Assembly: GCA_913057205.1 (NCBI GenBank)
Contig: CAJXNO010000002.1
Span: 1 to 64,000 of the forward strand
Reading direction: 5' to 3'
Length of the DNA: 64,000 nucleotides
DNA from: an uncultured Flavobacteriales bacterium
GTDB lineage: Bacteria; Bacteroidota; Bacteroidia; Flavobacteriales_G; Salibacteraceae
The notes under the pieces were generated by a model. The model had not been told where the DNA came from. It saw nothing but the letters and a program-made list of their open reading frames with translations, and searched no databases. Position 1 is the first letter of the stretch. Every line of letters begins with the position of its first letter. This document shows positions 1-10,243 of the stretch, piece after piece. A program made the translations under genes and the position numbers.

Positions 1-3000
1 ACGGTAACCGATGACAACGGGTGTACCGATACCGAAACAGTAACCATCACCGAACCAGCTGCTTTGATCGCAACTGCAGTGGTTGATCAGAATGTAAGCT
101 GTAACGGCGGCAATGATGGAGAGGCTATCGCAAGTGCTACAGGTGGTACGGCACCTTACAGCTTCGCATGGAGCTCGGGAGGCACTACGGCAACAGAGAC
201 CGGTCTCATGGCAGGAACCTACACGGTAACGATCACCGATGGTAATGCATGTACGGATACGGCAAGTGTAAGTATCACGGAACCTGTCCTGCTTGTTGCT
301 AGTGCAGTGGTCGATCAGGATGTCAGTTGTAATGGTGGCAACGACGGTGAAGCAACCGCAAGTGCAACCGGTGGAACATCCCCCTACTCCTTTGCTTGGA
401 GCTCAGGCGGCACGGCAGCAACGGAGACCGGACTTTCAGCAGGAATGTACACGGTCACCGTAACCGACGATAACGGCTGTACCGATACGGAAACCATCAC
501 CATAGTTGAGCCAACACTTCTGGTAGTACAAATCGATTCAAGCTCAACCATAAGCTGTTTTGGATTATTTGATGGTAGCGCCCACGCTTCTGCAACTGGG
601 GGCTCCTCACCCTACAGCTTCCTCTGGAGCTCTGGCGCGAACACGGCTTCTGCCACTGGTTTGGGTGCGGCAACATTCACGGTTACCGTAACCGATAACA
701 ATGGATGCACCGATACCGCTCAGGTAACGATCACTGAGCCAGGTCAACTCGACGTGAGTGCCGCAGTAGATAGCAATGTGCTTTGCAATGGCGGTTCAAA
801 CGGACAGATCACTGCAACCGGCATCAGCGGAACTCCGCCGTACAGCTTCGCTTGGAGTTCAGGCGGTACTTCGGCCGTAGAATCCAATTTGAGCGCTGGA
901 ACCTATATCGTCACCATCACCGATGACAACGGTTGTACCGATACCACTTCAGCAACCATTACTGAACCTACGTTGTTGGTAGCTTCTGCTGTAGTGGATC
1001 AAAACGTTGGCTGTAACGGTGGAAATGACGGCGAAGCAACGGCGAGCGCCACAGGTGGCACTGCGCCATACAGCTTTGCGTGGAGTTCTGGAGGTTCTGC
1101 AGCCACTGAAACTGGGTTAGCTGCAGGTACCTACATGGTTTCAGTAACCGACGGTAACGGTTGTACCGATACTACTTCCGTAGTGATCACTGAACCTCTT
1201 GCCCTATCAGCAAGTGTTTCAACCATCGACGTGAGCTGCTTTGGTGCAGCAGATGGCTCACTTACGGCGAATGCAACTGGTGGTACATCTCCTTACACCT
1301 ACCTCTGGTCCAATGCTTCAACCATGATGACCATCACCAATATGTCACCTGGAACATACACAGTGACGGTAACGGATGATAATGGTTGTACAACTACGAG
1401 CTCAGGCACCATAACACAGCCTGCGGTCCTCGTGGCAAGCATCGCCTTGGATTCAAACGTCAGCTGTAACGGCGGAAACGACGGTTCGGCTACCGCGAGT
1501 GCAACAGGAGGTACAACGCCTTACACCTTTGCTTGGAGCTCTGGTGGAAATGTGGCTACTGCGGCCAATCTATCTGCTGGTAACTACACCGTGACCATTA
1601 CAGATGCTAATGGTTGTACCGATACGGAAACCATCACGATCACTGAGCCTACTCCACTGAGCATCACGCTTAACATCGATAGTTCGATCAGCTGTAACGG
1701 TGCTACAGATGGCGTAATCAGTGTAGCCGTGAGTGGTGGTACAAGTGGTTACAGCTTCCTTTGGTCAACAGGTGGAACAACCGCAAGCATCAATGGCCTT
1801 GGAGCAGGTAGTTACACCGTAACCGTAACCGATGCCAATGGATGTACAGACACAGCTGGATTGAACCTGACGGAGCCAGCGTTGCTTGTCGTAAGCATCG
1901 ATTCAATCAATGAGGTAAGCTGCTACAATGGCAATGATGGAAGTGTGGTAACTGGATCTACAGGAGGTACGATGCCTTACACCTACGTTTGGAATAATGG
2001 CGCTACTACAGCGAATATCACTGGCCTGGCCGCAGGGACGTATACCGTCACCCTAACAGATGCCAATGGATGTACAAGTGCAATCGCCGCCATCGTACAA
2101 GAACCAGACTCGATCTCCAATGTCTTCACGACCCAGAATGTCTCGTGCAATGGAGGCAATAATGGAATCATCATCTCCGTGCCTTCCGGTGGTACTTCAC
2201 CTTTCAGCTATGCTTGGAGTACAGGGGCAACGATCGACTCCATTGGTGGACTTACCGCAGGCAGTTATACCTTGACCATAACGGACGCGAATAACTGCAG
2301 CAACGTATTCACTACGACCCTCACAGAGCCATCTGCGCTTGACGTGCAGATCGTATTCACAGACTCCGTTGACTGTTCCGGCGACTCCACAGGAATCGCA
2401 GTTGCTATGGGCTCTGGAGGTACTGCTCCCTACTCCTACAGCTGGCCTGCTGGCTTTACATCGAACAACGATAGTTTGATTGGAGTGCCTGCAGGAAGTT
2501 ATACGGTTACCATCACAGACAACAATGCTTGCGTAGTCTCTGCCGTCGCAGTTATCGAAGAGAATCCGGCGATTGTCATCTCCGTTGACTCTACGCTGGA
2601 TGTGAACTGCGTAGGTGGTAATGATGGCTACGCCGCTGTTAGCGCCACAGGTGGGGTTGGCAACTTCAGCTTCGCTTGGCCAGATGGTGGCACAGGGGCT
2701 ATGAACGACAGCTTGACGGTAGGCACGCATTGTGTCACCATTACCGATGGCCTCGGTTGTTCAGAAATAGCGTGTGTTACCTTATCAGAAACCAATCCGC
2801 TTCCTGTCTTCAGCATGTCTCCTGACACCAGTGTATGTGATACCGCATTCACCATAGCTGTAGACAGTGGATTCAACTACCTTTGGAATACAGGAGCAAC
2901 AACTGCAAACTTGACGGTGAACGCATCTGGAACCTACACGGTCACCGTAACCGATAGCAACGGATGTGAAGCTTTCGAAGACGCAACCATCACCCTCTTC

Positions 3001-5742
3001 CCTGTGGTTAGTTTTGATGTGGACGTAGACTCCACCACTTGTGTTGCCAATACAGGAACCGCTAGTATCGTGAACTTGCTAGGCGGAGGTGGATACCTTT
3101 ATGATTGGAGTACCGGTGATACCACTGCTTCCATTGACAGCCTTGGGCTTGGTGCTTATGCCGTAACCGTATCTGATAGCAATGGATGCTTCGCAAGCGA
3201 TAGCTTCCAAATTGAACTGGCGAGTCAGCTTACCCTTTTAGCGGATGAGCAAGACATCACTTGTTTCGGTGCAAATGATGGCGCAGCTGCCGTGATTGCT
3301 AGTAATGGTGTACTCCCCTACAACTACGCCTGGTCAAATGGATCCCTGAACGACAGCATTGATAACTTGATGCCAGGATGGTACTTCATCACCGTGACGG
3401 ACGGCGCAGGTTGTACGGCTACAGACAGCGTCTTGATCAACGAACCAGACTCCATCACCTTCTCCGTTGTTACCATGGATGCTGATTGCGGTGATTCCAA
3501 TGGATATGCGGCTGTGATCAACATCGCACCGAGTAGCGTATATAGCTTCCAGTGGGATGATCCGTTTGCACAAACCACCGATACAGCGCAGATGATCCCT
3601 GCGGGAGTGTACAACGTAACGGTTACCGACTCCAACGGCTGCTCAAACAGCGCGCAGGCCATCGTGAATAACATCGGTGCACCAGCGTTGACGATGAGTG
3701 GACAGAACGAAAGCTGCGCAAACAGCAACGATGGCTTTGCAGCAGTAACTGCCGTAGGAGGAGCTCCATTCACCTATGCATGGAATGATCCTTTGGCACA
3801 AGTAACCGATACCGCATTCAGCTTGAGTGGTGGTACCTACTTCGTAACCGTGACCGATACCGCTGGGTGTATCAGCATCGATAGCATTACGTTGCAAACG
3901 AACTTCCCGGAAGCCATCCTTGCTTTGGGTGCTGACACCACCGTTTGTGCGAACGACTACCTTGTTGTGGCTCCATCCGGCTACAGCACCTACACATGGA
4001 ATACCGGTTCGTTGAATGACAGCTTAACGGTCACCTCTACTGGCACCTATACCCTAGAGGTAACAGACAGCAATGGCTGTAGTGCAACAGACTCGATCGT
4101 GATCACCTTGAACGCTCCGATTGAATTCAGCAGTGTGCTGGTTAATACGGTATGTCAAGAAGACACCGGAAGCATCGCGCTTACCATTACATCTGGAAAC
4201 GGTGGATATACCTTCAACTGGTCTACCGGTGATACCACATCGAGCATCGATAGCTTGAGCGCTGGAACCTACAGTGTAACCGTAAGTGATACCGTAGGAT
4301 GCGATGTGAGTGAAGCCTTCAACTTGGTTGCACCAGATGCACCTGTCCTCACCCTCAATGGCACAGATGCTAACTGCTTCGGCGAGGCTGGAAACATCAG
4401 CTTCTTCGCTACCGGGGGTGCTGCACCTTACAGTTACGCTTGGAGCAATGGCAGCATAGGAGACCCTAATCCAGTAACGGCTGGAAGCTATGTGGTGACC
4501 TTGACCGATGATAGCGGTTGCGTAGTCATAGACTCCATCACCATAGCTGAACCGGCTGAGATCAGCATCGATATTGCTGCTGTACTTCCAAATTGTGGTG
4601 ATAGCAACGGAAGCGTCCTGGCAACGGTGAGCAATACCCAAGGTCCTGTGAGCAGCTACTTGTGGAATGATGTACAGAACAGCTCCACCCCGGCCGTAGA
4701 CTCTCTACCTGCTGGCTTCTATGTGGTGACGGTAACGGACTCGGCAGGTTGTAGTGCAATGGGCTCTATTGCCTTGAGCGATAGCGGTGCAGCGAACTTA
4801 TCGCTCTTTGCAACGCAGAACGATTGTTCGAATGAGGCAGAGGCCTTTGCGGTTGTCAATGCAACGGGTGGAGCTCCGTTCACCTACCTATGGAATGACC
4901 TGATGCTCCAGACCACCGATACGGCGTTTAACTTGAGCAATGGAACCTATGCTGTTTCCGTAACCGACACCAACGGCTGTGTAGCAATGGCCGATACGCA
5001 GATCACTTCCATCAACGATGCGCCAGTGATTGACCTTGGACCTGATCGTACAGCATGCAATGGCTCTGAGACCATCTTGACTGCTGGTGGTGGCTTTGCA
5101 ACCTACTTCTGGAATACAGGTGCCACTACCCCATCCATTGTTGCCTTTGGGTCGCAGGTTTACGGCCTGACCGTAACGGATGCTGCGGGATGCGCTGGAT
5201 CGGATACCGTGAGTGTAGACTTCGTGAATCCTCCAGTAGTGGATCTTGGTCCAGACACCGTGGTTTGTGTGGATGACCTGGTACCAACGGTCACCTTATC
5301 AGCTGGCGAGGGCTTCTTGAGCTACCAATGGTCTACCAACGACACAACGTCCAGCATCCAGATCAACTCGGGTGGCTTATACGGGGTAACCGTGAGCAAC
5401 GCGCCAGAGTGCTTTGGCAGCGATCATCGTATCGTCGTGTTTGACACCTGCTTCAATGTTTCGTTGGAAGAGTTGATCGCAGATGGCGCTATTGGGTTGA
5501 CGGTGTATCCGAACCCGAACCGTGGGGTATTTGATGTGAGTTTGGATAACATCCCGCTCCGCGATGCGAACATCTTGATTCGAAACACGACCGGACAGCT
5601 GTTCCAAGACATCGCTTTGGAAGACCATCCAGGTTCAAGTCAGGAAATTCATGTTGACCTGAGCATGGCACCGAAAGGAGTGTACGTATTGACCTTGATC
5701 ACTGATGGTGTGCGGATAGACCGAAGGGTGATTGTTCAATAA
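1..5742 (+). CDS. Giant SprB-repeat adhesin with T9SS sorting domain, 5' end outside window
   Basis: The frame is open from base 1 (reading TVTDDNGCTDTETVTI), so the gene begins upstream and only the C-terminal ~1,913 residues are seen. About 24 tandem units of 70-80 residues follow, each with a Cys near its start (VSCNGGNDG), a GGTxPYSFxWSxG core, a GTYTVTVTDxNGC segment and an xITEP end. These are SprB-type repeats known from gliding adhesins of flavobacteria. Units 1-12 are close copies, even at nucleotide level; later units diverge. The last ~90 residues (from LTVYPNPNRGVFDVS to the terminal RRVIVQ) form a type A T9SS C-terminal sorting domain, implying export through the outer membrane and surface attachment. 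The role as a gliding or attachment adhesin is inferred. A strong terminator follows the stop. Confidence 0.9.
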   Translation, partial: TVTDDNGCTDTETVTITEPAALIATAVVDQNVSCNGGNDGEAIASATGGTAPYSFAWSSGGTTATETGLMAGTYTVTITDGNACTDTASVSITEPVLLVASAVVDQDVSCNGGNDGEATASATGGTSPYSFAWSSGGTAATETGLSAGMYTVTVTDDNGCTDTETITIVEPTLLVVQIDSSSTISCFGLFDGSAHASATGGSSPYSFLWSSGANTASATGLGAATFTVTVTDNNGCTDTAQVTITEPGQLDVSAAVDSNVLCNGGSNGQITATGISGTPPYSFAWSSGGTSAVESNLSAGTYIVTITDDNGCTDTTSATITEPTLLVASAVVDQNVGCNGGNDGEATASATGGTAPYSFAWSSGGSAATETGLAAGTYMVSVTDGNGCTDTTSVVITEPLALSASVSTIDVSCFGAADGSLTANATGGTSPYTYLWSNASTMMTITNMSPGTYTVTVTDDNGCTTTSSGTITQPAVLVASIALDSNVSCNGGNDGSATASATGGTTPYTFAWSSGGNVATAANLSAGNYTVTITDANGCTDTETITITEPTPLSITLNIDSSISCNGATDGVISVAVSGGTSGYSFLWSTGGTTASINGLGAGSYTVTVTDANGCTDTAGLNLTEPALLVVSIDSINEVSCYNGNDGSVVTGSTGGTMPYTYVWNNGATTANITGLAAGTYTVTLTDANGCTSAIAAIVQEPDSISNVFTTQNVSCNGGNNGIIISVPSGGTSPFSYAWSTGATIDSIGGLTAGSYTLTITDANNCSNVFTTTLTEPSALDVQIVFTDSVDCSGDSTGIAVAMGSGGTAPYSYSWPAGFTSNNDSLIGVPAGSYTVTITDNNACVVSAVAVIEENPAIVISVDSTLDVNCVGGNDGYAAVSATGGVGNFSFAWPDGGTGAMNDSLTVGTHCVTITDGLGCSEIACVTLSETNPLPVFSMSPDTSVCDTAFTIAVDSGFNYLWNTGATTANLTVNASGTYTVTVTDSNGCEAFEDATITLFPVVSFDVDVDSTTCVANTGTASIVNLLGGGGYLYDWSTGDTTASIDSLGLGAYAVTVSDSNGCFASDSFQIELASQLTLLADEQDITCFGANDGAAAVIASNGVLPYNYAWSNGSLNDSIDNLMPGWYFITVTDGAGCTATDSVLINEPDSITFSVVTMDADCGDSNGYAAVINIAPSSVYSFQWDDPFAQTTDTAQMIPAGVYNVTVTDSNGCSNSAQAIVNNIGAPALTMSGQNESCANSNDGFAAVTAVGGAPFTYAWNDPLAQVTDTAFSLSGGTYFVTVTDTAGCISIDSITLQTNFPEAILALGADTTVCANDYLVVAPSGYSTYTWNTGSLNDSLTVTSTGTYTLEVTDSNGCSATDSIVITLNAPIEFSSVLVNTVCQEDTGSIALTITSGNGGYTFNWSTGDTTSSIDSLSAGTYSVTVSDTVGCDVSEAFNLVAPDAPVLTLNGTDANCFGEAGNISFFATGGAAPYSYAWSNGSIGDPNPVTAGSYVVTLTDDSGCVVIDSITIAEPAEISIDIAAVLPNCGDSNGSVLATVSNTQGPVSSYLWNDVQNSSTPAVDSLPAGFYVVTVTDSAGCSAMGSIALSDSGAANLSLFATQNDCSNEAEAFAVVNATGGAPFTYLWNDLMLQTTDTAFNLSNGTYAVSVTDTNGCVAMADTQITSINDAPVIDLGPDRTACNGSETILTAGGGFATYFWNTGATTPSIVAFGSQVYGLTVTDAAGCAGSDTVSVDFVNPPVVDLGPDTVVCVDDLVPTVTLSAGEGFLSYQWSTNDTTSSIQINSGGLYGVTVSNAPECFGSDHRIVVFDTCFNVSLEELIADGAIGLTVYPNPNRGVFDVSLDNIPLRDANILIRNTTGQLFQDIALEDHPGSSQEIHVDLSMAPKGVYVLTLITDGVRIDRRVIVQ

Positions 5743-5765
5743 ATAGAAAGACACCTAAACTGAGA

Positions 5766-5806
5766 ACCGATCAACGCTTGTCAATGGCATCGTTGGTCGG
5801 TTTTTT
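5766..5806 (+). terminator. Intrinsic terminator of the adhesin gene
   Basis: An 11-bp stem (5766-5776 with 5791-5801, one G-T pair), a 14-nt loop and a run of six T follow the adhesin stop by 23 nt. Most of the hairpin lies inside the 3' end of the convergent tamB gene. Confidence 0.75.
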
Positions 5807-8800
5807 CTTTCCACCAAAGATCGATCGAAACAGATCGCCGAAGGTGTCGAACTCTCTTCTGTAAAACGCGCCCACACCTTGTGTATAAGGCGCTTGGTTA
5901 AGGTTGGTTGGATTGTAGTTGTTCGCCTCGTTGAAGACCCGCGCACGAAGCGATCCATCTTTGTTGATCTTGTATTCAATGTTGAATTCTCCAGCGAAGT
6001 TGTTCGAATTCTCCGTCCCTCCTTGTTCCCCTTGCACGCTTCCGTTCAATTCAACAAGCATACGGTCGTTTAGAAGCTCTCTCGAAATATTCAGCTCAGG
6101 CTGATCACCAACCATCACTCCAACATCCAGGTTCTCGAAATATTGAGAAATCCAGTTGCTGAATTGATTACTGATCATCTCATAGGCAGTACTCTGTCCT
6201 ACACCCGAAAGGCTAGACACCCCACTCCCCTGTGCGAAGAAATTATTGGTCAAGAGGAGCGCAAACACCTGCTGGTTCATATCCTGATCTGAGGTAGTTC
6301 TTGGATTCAACAATTGATTGGCAAGGTCAGACTCCGGCAGCGTTGGGAGCTCCACGTCAAAAGTGATCACGGGCTCGGTAAGCGGTCCTTTCATGGTCAA
6401 GAGTACATCCACCGGCATCCGCTTCTTGTAGGCTTCACTCGTATCACCAACCGAAGCGGTCAGGTTAATGGGCGCAGCGCGCAGGTTGTATTTCGCAGTG
6501 AGGTCTACTTCAGCTTCTGTCGGCGATCCATTCCAGGTGATCTTACTACCCGGACTCACCGAGAATCGTTTATTGATCACGTTCTGAAGGGTGAACAAGT
6601 AATCACCACCGCTCATGGTATAGTCACCATACATATTGAAACTACCCCGGTTATCGATCTTCATCAGGATATCACCATTGCCGTGCACTTTGATCACGTC
6701 ACCGATCTTCTGATCGAAGATGATCTGCACTTCTGCTTCATCATCCACCGTCAATTGAAAATCAAGGTTGAGCGCATTCAAGTCTTCAGCGATCACATTC
6801 TCATCCTTCTTCTCCACCACTTCAGTATCAGGCGGAGGAACAAAACGGATGTAATCCAGGTCACTGGCCTCATCAGATGAAGTCAAGGGAATAGAAAGCT
6901 TCGTATCCTTCTCCGTTTCAGCATTTACCACGATGTTGGTTTGTCCCTTGTAACCGCTTATGTCAATATCACCACTTACCCGAGCGGTTCCATAGTAAGC
7001 TTCATTCTGCACGGAGGTGGTATTCAGCGCTAAAAACTCTTCTGCATCAATGAAAATGTCGTAGTTGAAGTTTTGAAAGTTCTCATGAAACACGGTAGCG
7101 GTCAAGTACGCCTCGTTTCCATTCTCATCCCAGATCGGTACATAGTCTGATCCGATGAAACCATCGCTTATGTCAATCTTACCATCTGGGATGGTGTACT
7201 TCGTGTTTAAATAGCCCACCAAACCTTCAAATTCCTTCAGTTGAATCGATCCGTCTAGAATGGGCGCATTGATCATCCCTCCAACTTCAACGGTACCTTC
7301 AACATACCCACCTAGACCGGAGGCATACTCGCTTATGAATGGCTCAATGATCGCCACACGAAAGGCATCCAAGCTCAGTTCCAATTCCAATTGCTCGTCC
7401 TTCCGGTAGGGAAACACCTGTCCGTTCAAACGCACGTTTCTTGCTTGTTTATACTCCACATCTAAGCCCAGATCAATGGAACGTTCCTCAGAATTGAACG
7501 CCGTTACTCCATCCACATTTCCCACTTCTACATCATCTATCTGAAGCCCCCTGATCTGCAACAAGCTGTTGGCAATGTAGGCGCCATCGCGTTTTGAAAG
7601 CTTTACACTTCCCGTGAAGAAGCCTTCGAGTTTGTTCTGGTCGAAGCCAAAGTTGGAGAGGTAGCTGAGGTCGAGGTCCTTTACATCCAACTCAATCTGG
7701 TCGCTGGGTTTGCCCGAGACTTGTCCGTCACAAGCGATGAAACCGCGCTCACTCCTCACATCAAAGTCTTGGACGATGATGTAATTGGTATCTGCTTTCA
7801 GCGATGCCTTTGAGAAGCTCTCCCAAGTCTCTCCGGCAATGCGCGCGTAGAGTTCCTTCAGACGGAGGTTGTAGGGGTGTTCATCCGATCTAAACGCCAA
7901 CAGCTTCACGCTTCCGCTATCGGCGAGTTCTGTTCGGTTAGACCAAAACAACTCCGATTCCAGCGAATCGTTTTTCAGTTGATTGCGAACGCCGAGGTTC
8001 TCTAAGAAGTAATCATTGGCCAAGCTGAACCTACTCGCATTGATCTCGTTGTAGAGTCTACCCTCTGATGGCGCCACGTGCACCGTCATGTCTTCTGCCT
8101 TGATCTCGTTGAGGTTCCAAGAAAGGCTATCAATGTTGAGTTCAAACGAGTGGTCGATGGTACGGATGTTCGCATTCAATCGCACATCACGCTGCAGGTT
8201 GAGATCAGGATGGATCAATCGGGTCAATTCTGTTCGCTGATCTACCGTCAGGCTGATTTGGAAGTTTTGATGTTCCTCTGCCGAAAGTGCTATCTGAGCG
8301 CCAGCATCGAGTTCGGGTGCGTAATACTGGAGGACATCCAAGAACGCCAAATGAATCACACTCAGGTTGGTTTGTCCTTCAACAATCAATCGAGCGAGCG
8401 GTGAATTGAGGGTGATCCGGTGTCCTTCTGGCACTAGTTTGTCGCGGAGCACAACCGTATCCAGCTCGAGGAGATAATCCTCATTCTCATATTGAAGCGC
8501 GGATACATAGAGGGTTCCACTTAAGGCATCCATACTAGAGCCTCCCATCTGAAGGTCAATGTTGGCACTGATGCTTCCGAAGGTATCTTGAGGAACCAAG
8601 TTCAATTGCCCGATTCGTATGTTGCTGAGCCTACTCACACAACTCACCTGTGGCACCGCTTCATTGAGGTCAATGGTACCGGTGAAATCCACCCTCGCAT
8701 TTGGATCGTCTAGCGTAAGGTTTCCTTCCACTTGATTCTTCTCAAAGTGTCCATCAAGGGTAATGTTCTGATAGGCGTATCCCCTGATTGCGATGCTCCG

Positions 8801-10213
8801 AATCGTTCCATTCGCATCCAAATCAATGCGTGCAGGATCAAATTCCTCGCCTTGCACTTCTAAGTCAAAGCTTGAATTGCCCAGTCCGGCATCCACTATC
8901 AAACGTCCGAGATCAAGCGACTTGGAAGATAGACGTCCAGAATAACGGATGCGTTCACCCAGCTTTAGGTTCAAGTCGGTTTCTAATTTTCCTGCGATGG
9001 TATTGATGCTGCCGTAGGTGGTAAAATCATTCAAGAACCCAGAGAGTCTACCGCTGTAAGTAATGATTCCCCAATCATTCATCAGCTCTGGTAAGCCAAT
9101 CGTGGTCATTTCCCCATCGGAAGGAATACCGAGCATCGAAATATCGGTGGGTGTAAACGATAACTGCGCGAGCTTGGCATCCATCATCATCTCATCAGGA
9201 TCTGGGAGTCCTCTTACTTTCAGTCGCCCCTCAAGCCTTCCGCTACGGGCAAAGAACAAGGAATCAACATCCGCCCGTAGGCGGTCGATCGGGCCTTTAA
9301 CCATGGCGGTGATCTCCAGCGGTGTCAGCAATCCATTCACCGTGGGAGCAAAAAAGGCGATGTCCTCAAAAAACACGCTTGAGTTGATCAGTTGCGCATC
9401 CAACTCCACCTCTGAAATAAAATCATTGAACGCACCGTAGTCACTGAAGTGCATGCCATAAGACCCTTCCAAGATGGATCGGTTGGTTATGAGGGCCATT
9501 TCATCGAGGCTGATCAAGGTATCGCTGACCAGGGCCTCGGCGTTCAAACACCTGAGTTGAAGACCACTTCGCTCCTTGAAGTGCAAACCACGCAATTCCG
9601 CACGGAGGACATCTGAAAACGATACATCTGTGATGCGCCCAGAGAGTCCCTCTACGCTGATGTGATTAAAATCGACCTCTCCCTCACCTTTGGCAGTTGC
9701 GTTCCGATCCTCATAACGAAAGCGCAGTCGATCAAGGATCAACTCATCGCATGCAAGTAAAAAATTGGATGATGCAGCGGTATCGCTATCCGAGGCAAAC
9801 GCATCCAACAAGAACTGCATATTGAGCGCTTCCTCACCAACGGGCCTGTAAAGGTTGAAGTAGGCATTCCTCAACTCCACTTCATCCAGGTTTACTGAAG
9901 GTCGCTCTCGATCAAAAGAGGTTAGATCTACCCGCAATACATCCACATACAGCAGGGTATCCTGTGCCTGATCGCGGATCAAGAGATCATGAAGTCGAAG
10001 CGTTTTAATCGGTTCCAAGTAGATGGCACCGAGGGATATTTCAGCCTCGACATATTGAGCGGCCAAGCCTAGGCTGCGCTGCACCGCCCACGATTGCACG
10101 GAAGGAATGAGTAAAAGTCCTGCCAGAACGAAGGGTAGCAACAATACCATTACAGGGAGCAGTATCCACACCCTCCATCCCTTTTTGGTAGATTTGCGCT
10201 CCTTTTTTTCCAC
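5771..10213 (-). CDS. tamB: Translocation/assembly module TamB-like protein
   Basis: This 1,480-residue protein has a basic N-terminus and one membrane helix (about residues 12-36), then a long AsmA/TamB-like beta-rich body. The C-terminal TamB (DUF490) domain is about residues 1000-1430, with the typical segments GDYLFTLQNVINKRFSVSPG and LTAKYNLRAAP. TamB-type proteins are inner-membrane anchored and span the periplasm. With a BamA-family partner they help outer-membrane protein insertion or lipid transport; no TamA partner gene is in view. The start is GTG at 10213, because an in-frame stop lies five codons upstream. It is divergent from tsaD with only 30 bp between the starts, a pairing I know as common in Bacteroidota. 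Its 3' end overlaps the adhesin terminator. Confidence 0.9.
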   Translation of the reverse strand: MEKKERKSTKKGWRVWILLPVMVLLLPFVLAGLLLIPSVQSWAVQRSLGLAAQYVEAEISLGAIYLEPIKTLRLHDLLIRDQAQDTLLYVDVLRVDLTSFDRERPSVNLDEVELRNAYFNLYRPVGEEALNMQFLLDAFASDSDTAASSNFLLACDELILDRLRFRYEDRNATAKGEGEVDFNHISVEGLSGRITDVSFSDVLRAELRGLHFKERSGLQLRCLNAEALVSDTLISLDEMALITNRSILEGSYGMHFSDYGAFNDFISEVELDAQLINSSVFFEDIAFFAPTVNGLLTPLEITAMVKGPIDRLRADVDSLFFARSGRLEGRLKVRGLPDPDEMMMDAKLAQLSFTPTDISMLGIPSDGEMTTIGLPELMNDWGIITYSGRLSGFLNDFTTYGSINTIAGKLETDLNLKLGERIRYSGRLSSKSLDLGRLIVDAGLGNSSFDLEVQGEEFDPARIDLDANGTIRSIAIRGYAYQNITLDGHFEKNQVEGNLTLDDPNARVDFTGTIDLNEAVPQVSCVSRLSNIRIGQLNLVPQDTFGSISANIDLQMGGSSMDALSGTLYVSALQYENEDYLLELDTVVLRDKLVPEGHRITLNSPLARLIVEGQTNLSVIHLAFLDVLQYYAPELDAGAQIALSAEEHQNFQISLTVDQRTELTRLIHPDLNLQRDVRLNANIRTIDHSFELNIDSLSWNLNEIKAEDMTVHVAPSEGRLYNEINASRFSLANDYFLENLGVRNQLKNDSLESELFWSNRTELADSGSVKLLAFRSDEHPYNLRLKELYARIAGETWESFSKASLKADTNYIIVQDFDVRSERGFIACDGQVSGKPSDQIELDVKDLDLSYLSNFGFDQNKLEGFFTGSVKLSKRDGAYIANSLLQIRGLQIDDVEVGNVDGVTAFNSEERSIDLGLDVEYKQARNVRLNGQVFPYRKDEQLELELSLDAFRVAIIEPFISEYASGLGGYVEGTVEVGGMINAPILDGSIQLKEFEGLVGYLNTKYTIPDGKIDISDGFIGSDYVPIWDENGNEAYLTATVFHENFQNFNYDIFIDAEEFLALNTTSVQNEAYYGTARVSGDIDISGYKGQTNIVVNAETEKDTKLSIPLTSSDEASDLDYIRFVPPPDTEVVEKKDENVIAEDLNALNLDFQLTVDDEAEVQIIFDQKIGDVIKVHGNGDILMKIDNRGSFNMYGDYTMSGGDYLFTLQNVINKRFSVSPGSKITWNGSPTEAEVDLTAKYNLRAAPINLTASVGDTSEAYKKRMPVDVLLTMKGPLTEPVITFDVELPTLPESDLANQLLNPRTTSDQDMNQQVFALLLTNNFFAQGSGVSSLSGVGQSTAYEMISNQFSNWISQYFENLDVGVMVGDQPELNISRELLNDRMLVELNGSVQGEQGGTENSNNFAGEFNIEYKINKDGSLRARVFNEANNYNPTNLNQAPYTQGVGAFYRREFDTFGDLFRSIFGGKKKPTNDAIDKR

Positions 10214-10243
10214 TGAACTGATGGGTCAAAATTACAGGAAAGC

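Noticed and set aside
2197-4759. Long minus-strand open frames (up to 195 codons) inside the adhesin
   Set aside because: They are the reverse reading of repetitive, biased coding sequence, with low-complexity content, no domain-like pattern and no start signals.
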